This document shows positions 22,790 through 34,900 of a DNA stretch of 64,000 nucleotides, in pieces. How positions within the stretch are numbered: the stretch's first letter is position 1; every line of letters begins with the position of its first letter. Source of the stretch: Cenococcum geophilum 1.58 (taxonomy: Eukaryota > Ascomycota > Dothideomycetes > Gloniales > Gloniaceae); NCBI GenBank assembly GCA_001692895.1, contig KV748205.1, forward strand, positions 2,012,798 to 2,076,797. Reading direction: 5' to 3'. The translations under genes and the position numbers were made by a program. Below the pieces are notes generated by a model. It ran no database searches. It saw only the letters and a list, made by a program, of their open reading frames with translations, and had not been told where the DNA came from.

Positions 22790-25020
22790 TAATGGCTTTA
22801 ATACAAAGCTGCAAGGGCGTATTCCTATAGTAGAAGGCCTTAATAATATTAACACAGATAAGCCTAAGATAATACTAGTTAATACCTTACTTAATAAAGC
22901 TGCACTTAATACCTAATTTTATAGACTTCCTATCTAGTTCTAGTATTCTATTTAATTAGTAAGTTAACTATTTATATAAGGTATAACACTAATTAATATA
23001 TAACTATTTAACTTTTCTATTACGGCGGAGCCTCTATTTCGGTTACTTAGGGAAGGTATAATATTTTATTAGAGACTAGAGCAGTTATAAGCAATAGTAA
23101 CTTTAAAGACAGCTATTACTATAGCGCTAGCGCTAATCCAAATTAACTATTCGCCTAGGGTAGGAGAAATTATATTAATAGTAAACTTAAGCGGTACTAG
23201 ATGGGGAACAACGTTAAACCAACTTAATAAAGAAGATAGACCCTACCTATATAGGTTTAAGAGCGGAATATAGTTAAAGGGAGAACGGAAGTACGACTCT
23301 GGAAAGCTGAAGTGTAGAGCTCTACTTTATATACTTAAAAAGTTTTAAGTCTAGCTATACGGAGCGCAATTTACAGTTAAAATAGATATTAATACCCTAG
23401 TAGCCTAGCTTAATAGGTTAGTAACAGATCTACTAGGATCGCTAATAACCTATTAGTTAGCGTGGATTTAGTTATAGGATTTTAATATGTAATATATACC
23501 CAGAAAGAAGAATAGCGTAGTAAATAGTTTGTCCCGGCGACCTATATAAAAAGGAGAACTAAAGAATAAGCCTAAGGAAGACTTGGAAGACTTTATAGAT
23601 TAGGAGCTTGGGTATATTATATATGTAATAAATTTAATAATACTATAAAACGAAGATTTAAACGTTAGCCCACTTAATAATACGTACTTTAAAGAATACT
23701 AGAAGATTACGCGATAGCTATTAACGCTCTAAAGACCTTAAGAAATGACCATAAAGGAGTTTAAAAGCTTTAAACGTAAGGCAGTTAAATTTAAGATTAA
23801 GAATTAGCTCCTATTTAGAAGAATAAGCAAAAATATACTATTATAAAGAGTAGTAGATATTAAGGAATACTAAAAAAAAAAGGTAGTATAAGAAATGTAT
23901 AATAAGAACAGGTACTAAGGGAAGAAAGAAATATTATAAAGGTATTAACACGATATTAGTGGCCTGGACTTTATAAAACGGTTAAAAAATATATAAGAGA
24001 GTGTCCTAAGTGCTAGAAGAGGAGGTTTTATATCTAACCTAGATAGCTACCCTTTAGGAATAGGTCTTAATAAATATTTTATATATATTAACGGCTAAAT
24101 TAGGGAAGTAGTATCTAGTGGTAGCTAAAGAGTACCTTTTAGGCTAGCTAGAAGTAAGAGCTCTAATAAATATAATATCTAAAGTAATAGCAAAATTTCT
24201 ATAGGAAGAGGTTATCTGTAGATAGGGGGTATTTAGATAACTCTCTATTAATAAAGGACTAAAAAATAAGGATATAGTAACCGCTCTTATAGAAGTATAT
24301 GGAATTTATTAAGTAGTTATATTAGCCTACTATCTATAAGAATAAGGCCTAATTAAGAGAGGATATTAACCTTTAATAGTAGCGTTAGTAAAGTATAGAG
24401 GCGACTAGGTATAGAATCTAATAAAAGCACTTTTAGCTAACTAAATAATGGTTAAGGGGATAATGGGAATAATGCCGGCGTAAATACTCTATAGATAAGA
24501 ACATATGCTCCTAATTAACCTTTACCTCCTTATATAGCAGATACTTCTATAAAATAAGGTAAGAATAACGGAGAAACTAATTATTTTAAGAATAAAATAG
24601 TTTAAATAATAAGAAATAAACAATAAAGAAGCTTGGAAGAGGGTGTATAGCTATTATTTAGCTAATAAAGAATACTTTAATAAGATAAAGAATACCTGTA
24701 AAAGTAAGCTTAAGCCTAAAGAGCTTATACTAGTATAAGATGCGAAGAAAGTAAAGGATATATCGCGATAGTAAAAGCTACAGCTAAAATGGCAGGGCCC
24801 CCTTTAGATTAAAAGGTTATTAAAAAAAGGGTTCTATAAAATTAAGAACCTTAATAGCACTAAAATAGGAGGCACCCTATATAAGAATTGGTTAAAACGG
24901 TTTTATATATAAAATCCTAAGGGGATTAAACCAGAAGACCGTATAAATAAAGCAACTATAATATAGAAGAAGTCTTTATAGAAGAAGAAGCACCTAAAGA
25001 GGAGGCTATAGTAGCGTCTT
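22790..25020 (+). mobile_element. Gypsy-B copy 1: 5'-truncated Ty3/Gypsy pol
   Basis: The plus-strand frame encodes the C-terminal part of an RT with RNase H (about 22820-23560), an integrase zinc-binding region (about 23750-24020), the integrase core (about 24060-24430) and a C-terminal region with a basic tail (to about 25020). The RNase H shows the LYGAQF and TDL motifs typical of fungal Gypsy elements. RT catalytic core, protease, gag and both LTRs were not found, so this is a fragment. RIP stops throughout. A second fragment of the same family flanks Gypsy-A copy 2 (43668-44436 and 57835-58040). Confidence 0.75.
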
Positions 25021-25308
25021 TTCCTTTTAACTGCACTACGATCTTATTACGTCTTAAGGATTATACAACTATACTAAAAAGGCAGTCTTTTATAAAGATT
25101 CTTCTATAAATAGGCTGTTACTTAGGACACCTATTACTATAAGCAGTAACTTATTCGCTTTCTTCTTTTTACCTTTATAATAAATACGCAAAGCAACTAT
25201 AAGGGTTAGAGTCTTTTACTACACTCCTACCTTATCCTACTAGCACGAGGAATTAGGAAAAGAGTTTAGCTCTTTAAAGCTAGTTTTAAATCCTCTCTTA
25301 ATAATTAC

Positions 25309-25414
25309 TGTAACGATCGCCCACCGAGCCAGACGAACGCAACTGGCTAAAAAGGTACAGTATCGAACCGAATGGTTTGACGGCTCGGTAACTAATATAT
25401 ATACGTTCCTAACA
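25309..25414. mobile_element. Candidate 106-bp mini solo LTR or MITE
   Basis: The island begins TGTAACGATCG and ends CGTTCCTAACA, is flanked by ATTAC (25304-25308) and ACTAC (25415-25419), and keeps many CA/TG dinucleotides absent from its surroundings. ACCGAGCC and GGCTCGGT form an inner 8-bp inverted repeat. TG...CA ends and a nearly matching 5-bp flank suggest a small LTR; the imperfect terminal inverted repeat would also suit a MITE. Confidence 0.4.
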
Positions 25415-25660
25415 ACTACTCTTATAAGGAATAACTGTATGCATAGTCTTCTTCCTTCCACCTTTATTACCAATGACTATCTCTTATAAGTTTTTTATAT
25501 TTTATAATTATTAAATTAATATTTTTGTTTCCTTTTAAGTTAAAAAAAGAGCTACTTTACTTTAAAAAGTCTTAGTTAAGTATACTAAAGGTAAGTTAGG
25601 CATTATCTAAGTCTTATTTATTCTTTTAAAAAGTTATTAATATTAAAGTTATTATTATGT

Positions 25661-25746
25661 AAAAGTCTTAGTAAGGAAAATATAACTAATTAGACAACTT
25701 TAACCGGTGGTTAAAGTTCCTTAATATCTTAAGATTTCATATAATA
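25661..25746. repeat. Hairpin block shared with Copia-2, copy 1
   Basis: It contains a perfect hairpin with arms AACTTTAACC (25696-25705) and GGTTAAAGTT (25709-25718) around GGT. A diverged copy lies at 31923-32007 inside Copia-2. Confidence 0.7.
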
Positions 25747-26942
25747 ACTATTTTAATTTACCTTTTTAGTAAATACCATAAGATCTTTATTTTAACTTCC
25801 TGTTATCCTATTATCCTATTATTCTATCTCGTTTAATTATACGCGCCTATTTACCTTTCTTTATATTAAAAAGCACTATTATTACCCTTCTCTTAAATTA
25901 CCTGTTGCGTACGCGGAATTTTACTATAAAATGCCTAGAACTATAAAACTCCGCTTAAAAGGAAGGCCGCCGCCTCTACCTCCTACGCCTCCGCCTTCTA
26001 CTATCTAGTCAATAGCCCTTATATACTAAGGAAAGGCGCAGACAATAAAGGTTATCCTTAAAGCTGCCTAAAGCCACCCAGTTAATCAGCGCGTGAATAT
26101 CTATTATAGTTTAATATAGGTTATTTTAAACTAGAAGCATAATATAGTTAAGGCTATAAGAAATGCTATAATTAAGATTAAAAAGGGTAAAGAGCTTAAA
26201 GGAAACTTAAAAAGTAAAGAGTAGGAAAATGCCTTTATAGATATTAGGAAGCTTTTTAAGATTACTTATAAGATTAATAAGATTAAGATAGTACAGGATA
26301 TAGTTAAGAAGGAGTGGGGAAAGGAACTTTTAGAAGGTCCCTATAAGCTCTTCTATATATATTACGCACTAAAAAGCATTTATATCCTTATTAATTGAGC
26401 TAAAAAGAGTAAGATCGCAAGAGAGAATGCGTTAAAGATAGTTAATAATATAATACTAAACCGCTTAGAACTCTTAAAGGCTAAAATCTTAAGGACTTTA
26501 TACCCAATACCCTTAGATTTCCTTAATACTTATAAATTTGGACTAGAAGTTAATAAAGAGCTAGTTAAGAAATAAAGGCTTACCCGTTATCTAAGCTAGG
26601 GCTATAAGCTTTTAGTGCTAGCCTTAACTATTAAAGCTAGAGGAAAGAGATCTATATTAGAGCTAGTTACTATAGGACCTCTATTAGTACCTTTTAAAGA
26701 GGTTAAAGGCTTAAACGTAAAGATACTGCGTAGTTTATTTCTATTTAGAGGTAAGGTTCCTAAAGCTAATAGAGAGGACTCTAAATCTAATAAATCTACG
26801 TCTTTAAAGAATGTTTTTATTACTAGCTCCTTACAAAAATATAAGGCTAGAAAAGCTTCTAAGAAATCTCCTAAAAAGAAGCTAAAAATAGGACCTACGG
26901 AACCTTTAGCTTCTAGTAAAGCTAATAAACAAAAGGGAAAAG

Positions 26943-27368
26943 TGTTACGGACGCTTTAAGTACAATATTATAACTACTTGGAGAAGAGACGGAAGAAGCT
27001 AGTTAGTTAATTTAAGTACGGTCCAGAATAGAGCCGGTAGAACTATGTGACGAGGAATAGTAGCTAAGGTCATATAATGAGATCTATATAATCTGTAGGA
27101 TCTATATAATCCGTAATAGAGTAGATAGAGCGTACGTATATTACGTATAAAGAGGATTTTATAGGAGTACGGTTGTGTATTTAAGGACCCTTAGTCCCTA
27201 CCTAGATAGTTCCTTCTTTATAGTAATTCTTAGAATANAATTANAGTTAATNTATTAGGCAACTACTNTACTAGTTATTATTACGTTGTTAACTTCTATA
27301 CTTATATTACCTATATACCTAGCCTAATAACAAACCCATTATAGTTCCTGCTATAAGGTTCCGTTATA
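26943..27368 (+). repeat. Gypsy-A copy 1 5' LTR (426 bp)
   Basis: Starts TGTTACGGACGC and ends GTTCCGTTATA, where the final CA has become TA. Four ambiguous bases (27238, 27244, 27252, 27268) lie here. Confidence 0.95.
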
Positions 27369-27413
27369 TAATTACTACCTAGTTACGGTATTAAATATAG
27401 AAAGTTAAACAAT

Positions 27414-28880
27414 ATGCCACTAAAAGCAGCCACTATAACGCTATTAACGGCGGCAACTACTTTAAGGTTAGGTGATACTAGTATAGTAAATACTAACTTA
27501 TAGCAACCTATAACGGTTAGATAACTATAAAAAATAGTTAACTAACTAATAGAAAATAATGCGATATTGGAAAATAGGATTAATGGGATAGGCGTAGCAA
27601 AGGTTAAGTTACTATTAATCAAAAGGTACTTAGGAGAAAGATTAAAGCTTAAAGGATTTCTTACGTAGATATACTTTAAAGTCGCGTAGGAAGGAGCTAA
27701 GCTGGCAATACCTATGGATTAAATAGCGTACGCGGGATTGTTCCTAATAGGAAGAGCACTTAAATAGTTTAAGCCTTACCTTATAGAAATCTAGGTAAAC
27801 GGAATAATAACTATAAACTAAGAGGTACGGTTTATATTCTTAAGCTAGAACGGATTTATAGAGCGACTTATATAAATGTTTAGAGACCTAGAGGCAGTAA
27901 CTACGGCGGAAAGAAAACTCTAAGATATTACGTAATAAACTTTAGTAATAGAGTATATAACGTAGTTCCAGACGTTAGTAATATAAGTTAAGTAGAATAA
28001 TAGGGCGCTTATAGTATAGTATAAATAAGGACTTAAGGCTAAAGTCTAAGACGTAATTATCCTAATAGAAGATACGGATACCCTAAGGGACCTAATAGAT
28101 TAGGCAATTAAAATTAATAATTAAATCTACTAAAGGGAATAGGCTAAGAGAGGTTAGGATAGAGTTTTATAGTTATATAAGGCGCAAAATACGTAATAAC
28201 TAAAGCTAAGTTAAAAACTATAGTATAGCGCAGAGCTAATAGACCTAAGTAGTACTAAAGAAGCCTATAAGAGATGGGGTAAAAAACTATAAAAACCTAG
28301 AGGTTAAGGATTTGGTAATTATAGGACTAAAGAGCAGAGGCTAAACTAGGGATCTTAGTAGTATAAGATATTTAGGCGGACTCTATAATAAAGTTAGTGG
28401 TTTAGAGAAGGAGCTTATATAAATTACAAAAAATAAGGTTACTTCGCGAGGGATTATAAGGATAGTTAGAGTTACTATATAATAAAGGGAACTAGACTAG
28501 TAGAAGATATATATATATAGAGGGACAATAGTATACTACGAGGAACAAAAGAGTGTTTAATTAAAAGTTTTGCGTTCTATTACAATAACGTATACTAAAT
28601 TTATAAAGACGCTAAGTACGGCGTAAGCTATTAGCTATAGGAGCTAAAATTTATAGAGTATAGAGGAACTAATAAACCAGTTTATAGATTAGATATTAAA
28701 GATAATAAACTTAATATAGGTGAAACATTCTATAACAATAAGGTAATAAGGGTAGCTTACTAGGAGTATATAAACCTTAAAGATGTTATATAAGAGGCAA
28801 AGGATAATTCCACTACAGAATAGGGAATATTAGTAGGGATTAAGACCCCACTAAACATAATATCTATCGCTTCGTAAGAC
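27414..28880 (+). pseudogene. Gypsy-A copy 1 gag
   Basis: The ATG at 27414 follows the 5' LTR by 45 bp. The frame reads through a helical capsid-like region to a CCHC zinc knuckle at about 28420-28465; there the Cys and His residues have partly become Tyr and the surrounding GYFARDYKDSQ stretch remains recognisable. RIP stops interrupt it. The spacer 28890-29160 holds several copies of AGATTCTTAAGATAAGAT and no coding signal I can support. Confidence 0.7.
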
Positions 28881-31421
28881 GTAAGAGAAGTAAGATAGTA
28901 AACTACTTTGGCACTCGATAAAGGCAAAAGGCTAAAAACTTAAGATTCTTAAGATAAGATACAAGATAACTAAGATTCTTAAGATAAGATGAGATAAGCT
29001 TAAGGACCCATAACGGACGATAACCGATAGAGTAGAGTGGTAGCTTAGTTTAGTAATATACGAATAAGCTTGGGATAGAGATTCCCATAGGCACAAGACT
29101 CTTAAGATAAGATAAGTAAGATTTAAGACTTTTAAAACGAGATAAGAATATTAAGTAAGCCTAGTTAGACTAAGGCTAGAGCTAAGCTTAAGCTAGAAGT
29201 AAGCTTAGGATTAATAAATCTAAGGGATTAAGAATTTGGAGTATAAATAAGAACACCCATAAATAAGAGGTAAGGGACTTCTTTATAGATTAGAGAATCT
29301 ATAATATAAATAGCAACTAGACTAGGAGACAGATATATAAACTTAGAGGACTTACTAGTAGAATATAGTGTTTAACCTAAAGATTAAAAAGTTAATACTA
29401 AAATTAAGAAGTAAGAAGACTTTAAGGATCTACTTATAAGACGCGAAAAGAAAGAAACTATAGAGGAATTTAGGGCAAGAATTACCTTATAGCAAGAACA
29501 GAAACTAAACAAGAGATTTAGCATATTAGGACGTATAAGGGATAGAGTATTAGTATAAAGAATTATTAATAGGCCTAGGGTAGGCACACTAAGAGCTAAG
29601 TGGCTTGCTAAATTAGAACAAGAAGAGGATCTAGGAATTCCTACTAGGTTTAAAGAACGACATATAAAGGGCTGTTACGACGTAGTAATAAGAAGATACT
29701 TCCTTATATACAAGCCGTATACACTCTAGTAGCTGTATTAAAAGTGGTATAGATAAAGGTACAATGACAAGTGGGAAGATTTCTATATATAGTTAGACGA
29801 AAAAGTTATCTAAGACCACCCGATTATAAAAAAGGCTATAACTTATATTAAAGAAGCCTTAATTATAATGTTAAAAGATCTAAAAAAAATAATTAGAGGA
29901 CTAGAGAAACAAAAGGCGTATTTTAGTACCTATAAGCGAAGTTATAACAATTAGATCAGCACGATAGAGGTTTAAACTTAAGGATGAAGACAAACTAAGA
30001 GTTAACCTAAAGCACCTAGTATATTATACGCTATTATAGATTATATACGTAGACGATATATATAAAATGCATAAAAATCTAAAGGAAAAGAATCGGAAAT
30101 ACTTTATAAGGATATATTGGTTAACAGATAAGTAATAATATAAAAATACCAAGTATATATACGGTTGGCATTTAGTAGAAGTCTAGGAGTTAGGAAACTT
30201 AATACTTTAGCTAGAAAGATTCCTTACGGAAGAATGCTTAGATAAATAATAGTAGTGAGAATACCTAGAGAATATATATCTATAGTACATTAAAGACAAA
30301 AAGCGAACTAAGTATTGGCCTAAGTTAAGCTAAGTATAAATAGGATTAAGCAGCTAATAGTTGGGAAAAGTAGAGGCCTATAGAACTAAAGGGAGCTAGT
30401 AGTAGAGCCTTAGACCCTTAAAGGAATTTAAGGACGATACCTAAATTTATAAGTTAAATAGTAAGATTAACGGTTTAAAGCACTAATAGATAGTGGAGCA
30501 ATAAGAAACTATATCTTACTAGCAGCAGTTAAGAGAATGGGATTACTATATTGGTAAAAGGAGTAACTTTACTTATTAGTAACGATTTTAGGAGATCTAA
30601 TAGCCTATAGAGGAGGTATTATTAATCTTAAAATAGGACCTATTTAGTTAACTATTAAAGGAAGATAAATCGAGATGTCTTTTAATATATTACTATTAGG
30701 GAATAATAAGGCAGTACTAGGAATGCCTTAGTTATAGGAATATAATCTAAGGATTAATTAGATTATAGGTTAGATTAATATTAGAGATACTTAACGCTAT
30801 AAAATGCGATAATAAGCTAAAATAGTATAGTACTAAGTTGGAGCGATATACGAAAAGACTAAGTAAGGCTTAAGTTACGTACTAAAAAGATACTATAAGT
30901 ATAGTAAGAAACTATAGTTACTAGAAAGTAAAAAGCTGTTAAAGTATATAGTATAGGATTATAAAATAGAATTAGAACTAGAAGCAAGTCTAAGGTTTTT
31001 TTAATCTATAAGCTTACTAAAGAGGAAGGTAGAGCATTAAAGGAGTTTATTTAGAAGAACTTATAAAAGGGATACATTAGACTATCGCAGTTACTAGCGG
31101 GTTATCTAGTACTATTTATACTAAAGAAGAATAGCAAACTAAGGCTATATATTAACTATAAATAGTTAAATAGCATTACTAAAAAGGATAGGTATCCTTT
31201 ACCCTTAATTAGCGAAATCTAAGATAGGCGTACCATTAGATTAAAATTAAGGAAGGTAATAAATAGAAGGCAGCCTTTAGGTTAAAGGAAGGACTATATA
31301 AACTATTAGTTATACAATTTAGGCTTATAAACGTACTGGTAACGTTCTAAAAGCGTATTAATAATGTATTAGGAGAATACTTAGATAAATTTATTATAGT
31401 ATATTTTAACGGCATTATTAT

Positions 31422-31633
31422 TGTTGGTTATATAAGGGGATATTACGTAGCTACGGTTCGTAGATAGTATGATGATTGTTCTTGTATATGTTAGGGAGGG
31501 CGAGGAGCTTAAGGCTCCTCGCTACGCTACTGCCGCGGCGACACGTGACGGCAACTTGCCGCACGTAACGGCAACTTGCCACCCGTAATGGCAATTTGCC
31601 TTATATGGTAACCACTTACCTTTATTCCTAACA
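31422..31633 (-). repeat. Copia-2 3' LTR (212 bp)
   Basis: Starts TGTTGGTTATATAAGG and ends TTCCTAACA. It includes the GGCGAGGAGC hairpin and three CACGTGACGGCAACTTGCC-like units. Confidence 0.95.
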
Positions 31634-31812
31634 CTGGCAACTCTTCTTTTATAGTTGCCATCTATATATATATATACCGCTTAACTAGCGTAGCAAATAT
31701 TAATCCTCCTTACTTACTATTGCTATTATAATATAAGTCTCGCTATCCTAAAATTTGCCTCTTAGCACATAGTGCTTTCTTACTTAGGAGTTATAGGTAG
31801 ATATCTTATTTA

Positions 31813-31891
31813 GAGGGCCGCTAAGGCGCTAGTAGTAAGCGAGCTAATAGCGATTTTCTATCCTAGGGATGAAAAATCCTAATTAGCTAGG
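31813..31891. repeat. Shared hairpin block, copy 3 (Copia-2 3' region)
   Basis: Third copy of the GGGCCGCTAAGGCGCTAG block. The palindrome has decayed to an imperfect stem by transitions. Confidence 0.85.
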
Positions 31892-31922
31892 TTAAGTTAG
31901 GGTCTGCAGAATATTATGCTCT

Positions 31923-32007
31923 AAAAAGTCTTATTAAGAGAATCTAACTAATTAAACAACTTTAACCGCTAGTTAAAGTTCCTAGACATCTTAAGACCTT
32001 ATATAAT
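31923..32007. repeat. Hairpin block shared with 25661-25746, copy 2
   Basis: It lies in a segment that Copia-2 has and Copia-1 lacks. The arms AACTTTAACC and AGTTAAAGTT still pair except at one position. Confidence 0.7.
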
Positions 32008-32039
32008 TAAGAAATTTCTAGGGACTCCCTTTTAACCTA

Positions 32040-34900
32040 ACCTTTAACTTATATATATAGAGTATTTGTATTAACAAACGTCTTTAGTGCCTTATTTAGG
32101 TTTGCCTTTATTATTATATCTACTAGGTTATCTTAGCTATTAATCTATTAAATCTTAAAGAGTTCTTAACGCTTATAGGATTGCTAAAGTGCTATAATAT
32201 TAATTATAAGGCGCTTTTCCTTTATAGTACTAAGCTTAACTAAATACTTATAGAGGGAATATAAGTTAGTATATACAATTATAGGAATAACAGGAAGTTT
32301 AAGTTAATCTATAATTATCTTTAGGGTAGTTCTAATTGTAATTGCTATATTAACTCCACTAACTATTCTATATATCTCTAACGCTAAAATACTTTAGGTA
32401 ACGCGCTTACTCTTAGTTAAGCTCTAATAGATAAGATTGCTATAAATTATAAAGTTATTCTCTCTAGTAAATTTATTTATAATAATAATCTTATATCCTA
32501 ACTAGGAGCTAAAATCTTTATTGTTTATAAACGATCTATTAATAAATATAAAGAGCTTGGCGGTAGGAAGATTAATAGGCATATAGAGTAATCCCCAATT
32601 AAAATGGTTTATTTACTAGAAAAGACGCTTATTTAGGGTAAGGATATTATCCTTAGTTAGTTTCTGGTGTTAGGCGGCAATAAAGAGATTAAATAAAGCC
32701 TTAGGTTAATAGATAGAAGTAATATAAGCTCCGTAAGCGCGTTGCTCCACATATCCTTGCTTTAGAGAATTAGCGTTAATAACATTAATCTTTTTACCTT
32801 AACCCTTCTAGCGTAGAGTAATAGAATCCTTATTTAGGGAGAGGATGCATTTATTAAAGAGTAATAGTATTGTTAAACTAAGCTTTTCCTTTAGCTTTAC
32901 TATAAGATTTGCCTTTACTAGCTCGTCTTCTTTAAGAGCTAAGAATTAGTCGTCTCCTAAGATAATTATATTATTAGTTTATATGCCGACGATTCTAAAT
33001 GGAGTTCCTATAGTTATAATAAGAAAGTAAGGATTAAATATAGAAGTAGTTATTAAAAGCTTCTCTTTATAGTACTTGCTATAGGTAGCCCACTAGTAAG
33101 TTTCTGCCTCTGCGATCCTATATAATGGCTTAAGTATAACTATAATTGTATCTTTAGGATACTGGTGGCGAATTTGCTTTAGAAGGTATGCTAATATTAA
33201 GCGCTAAAGGTGCGTCTCTAATTAGGTATAGGCTTAAGTAATATCTTATAAATAAACCGCCATTCTATTCTTTATTAAGGAGAAAGCTAGCGCAACAATA
33301 ACTTGCTAACTAGCTTGTTAAATTATAGGAGACTACGTAAGAATTACCTCCTTACCATCGTCGTTATAGCCTTAGATAACAAGCCTTAATTTCTTAAATA
33401 GGGCGTTAGTAGCTTTGCCCTTAATCTTATTAACTATTCTTAACTTAAAGATACAAACTCTATTAAACTTAGTAGGGTTATACTTCTCGAATTTAAAGAC
33501 TCCTCTTATAATAAGACTATTAATCTCCTACTTATCGGATGCTTAGAAAGGAGCTCCTAGAGTTATAATACAACCTTCCTTTTAAAGCTGTTTTACGAGT
33601 TTAAAGTTAGCCTTCTCCTTAGCTATTATAAAGGCCATTAATAACTTAACTCTATTCTTAATAATAGCAACAAATTATTCTTTAAAATTAATAAGATATT
33701 AGCGATTTTATAATCCCTTTAGGCGACCTTTACCGCGTTATAGTTATGGCGTATCTACTATAATTATATTAGGATCGTAGTCGCCTTCTAGAGTATATTA
33801 ATCGTAGTTCTCTTTTAGGGTATCTTTTAGGGCATCCTATAAAGGCTCAGAATTATTATCTTTATAGTAAGGCTTAATAATAGTTAAATGGAATTAAGTA
33901 GGTCCGTAAGGCATTTAAATAATATAAGTTTAACTATTAATTATAATGAGTTAGTATAGGCCTAACTATTCTCCCTTTTTACACTATACGCGTACCTTAG
34001 ACTGGAGTGGCAGATTAAGCGTAGTTAAGGTATTTAGGCTATTTCTTATTTCTAGTACGTTGTTAACCTAGCGTATGGCGTAGAGATATTATACCTTCTT
34101 TATTGCCTTATAAATAGCCTTAGCTTATTATATAATAGAGGGAGATAGTAGAGAATTATTAGTTATTTAAGGGTAGGCGCTAAAGACTAGTAATATAGGT
34201 ATAAGTCTATCNNNGCCAGNNGAATTNTTAATAGCTTTAANAGCNATTTATAAGGTAAGTTTTTTACTAGCNTNCTTTAGTTNTAAAGAGATAATCTTAT
34301 ATACGCGGCGTAATGGCGCGTAATATTATTCCACTTTTTTAATACTATTATATGCCTTAATAGGGACTTCCTTAACCTTAATTGCTATTACCTTTATCTA
34401 TTATTAAAACTCTATAAATAAAAAGTTCTTTCCTATATTATAGACAATTTAATTAGGGGGTCCTAAATAGACATTAATCTAGCATAATTAAAGGGTCTCC
34501 TATACGTTTCTAGCTAATATATCTTTTAAAAAAACGCGCGGCTTAGAAGGAGGTTAAGAAGTTAATAACTTAGAGCACTAGCTTGCCGCTAAGATATATA
34601 ACGTTAATAATAATACAGAAGTTAAAGTTATAGTTATCCTTAAGAGTAAACTTAAATCGGCTAGGGGACTTTTAGTTTATTTAGTAGTAATAGCAATACT
34701 TTATAAGATGCTTAATTGCCTTAACCTTAACTTTATAGCCTACTTACTAAAGAACCCTAAGTAATTAATAAACAGATAGGTAGCCAAAACGATAGTGCAG
34801 TTGGCGTAATTCCAACTTAGTTAAGTAGCTTTAAGTAATACTCTTTTCTAGTTAATAAAGGAGCAACTAGGGGTAACCCTACTTACGTATAACAGGTACC
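32040..34900 (-). pseudogene. Copia-2 pol: integrase, reverse transcriptase, RNase H
   Basis: Colinear with Copia-1 pol over this whole span. Integrase lies at about 34850-34050, RT at about 33700-32980 and RNase H at about 32700-32150 on the minus strand. Heavily interrupted by TAA/TAG, with the RT Asp-Asp box lost as in Copia-1. Confidence 0.75.

Larger units (their letters stand above)
25021..25930. other. AT-rich spacer between Gypsy-B copy 1 and the unknown fossil ORF
   Basis: No gene was recognised. It holds a CA-rich, barely mutated island at 25309-25414 and a block with a perfect hairpin at 25661-25746 (listed separately). The remainder is A/T-rich with poly-T tracts. Confidence 0.5.

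Noticed and set aside
25240..25473. 77-residue minus-strand open frame
   Set aside because: It overlaps the short CA-rich island and has no family resemblance; its openness follows from the island's composition.
26615..26959. 114-residue open frame as a separate gene
   Set aside because: It is the last part of the unknown fossil ORF before the Gypsy-A insertion and ends artificially inside the LTR.
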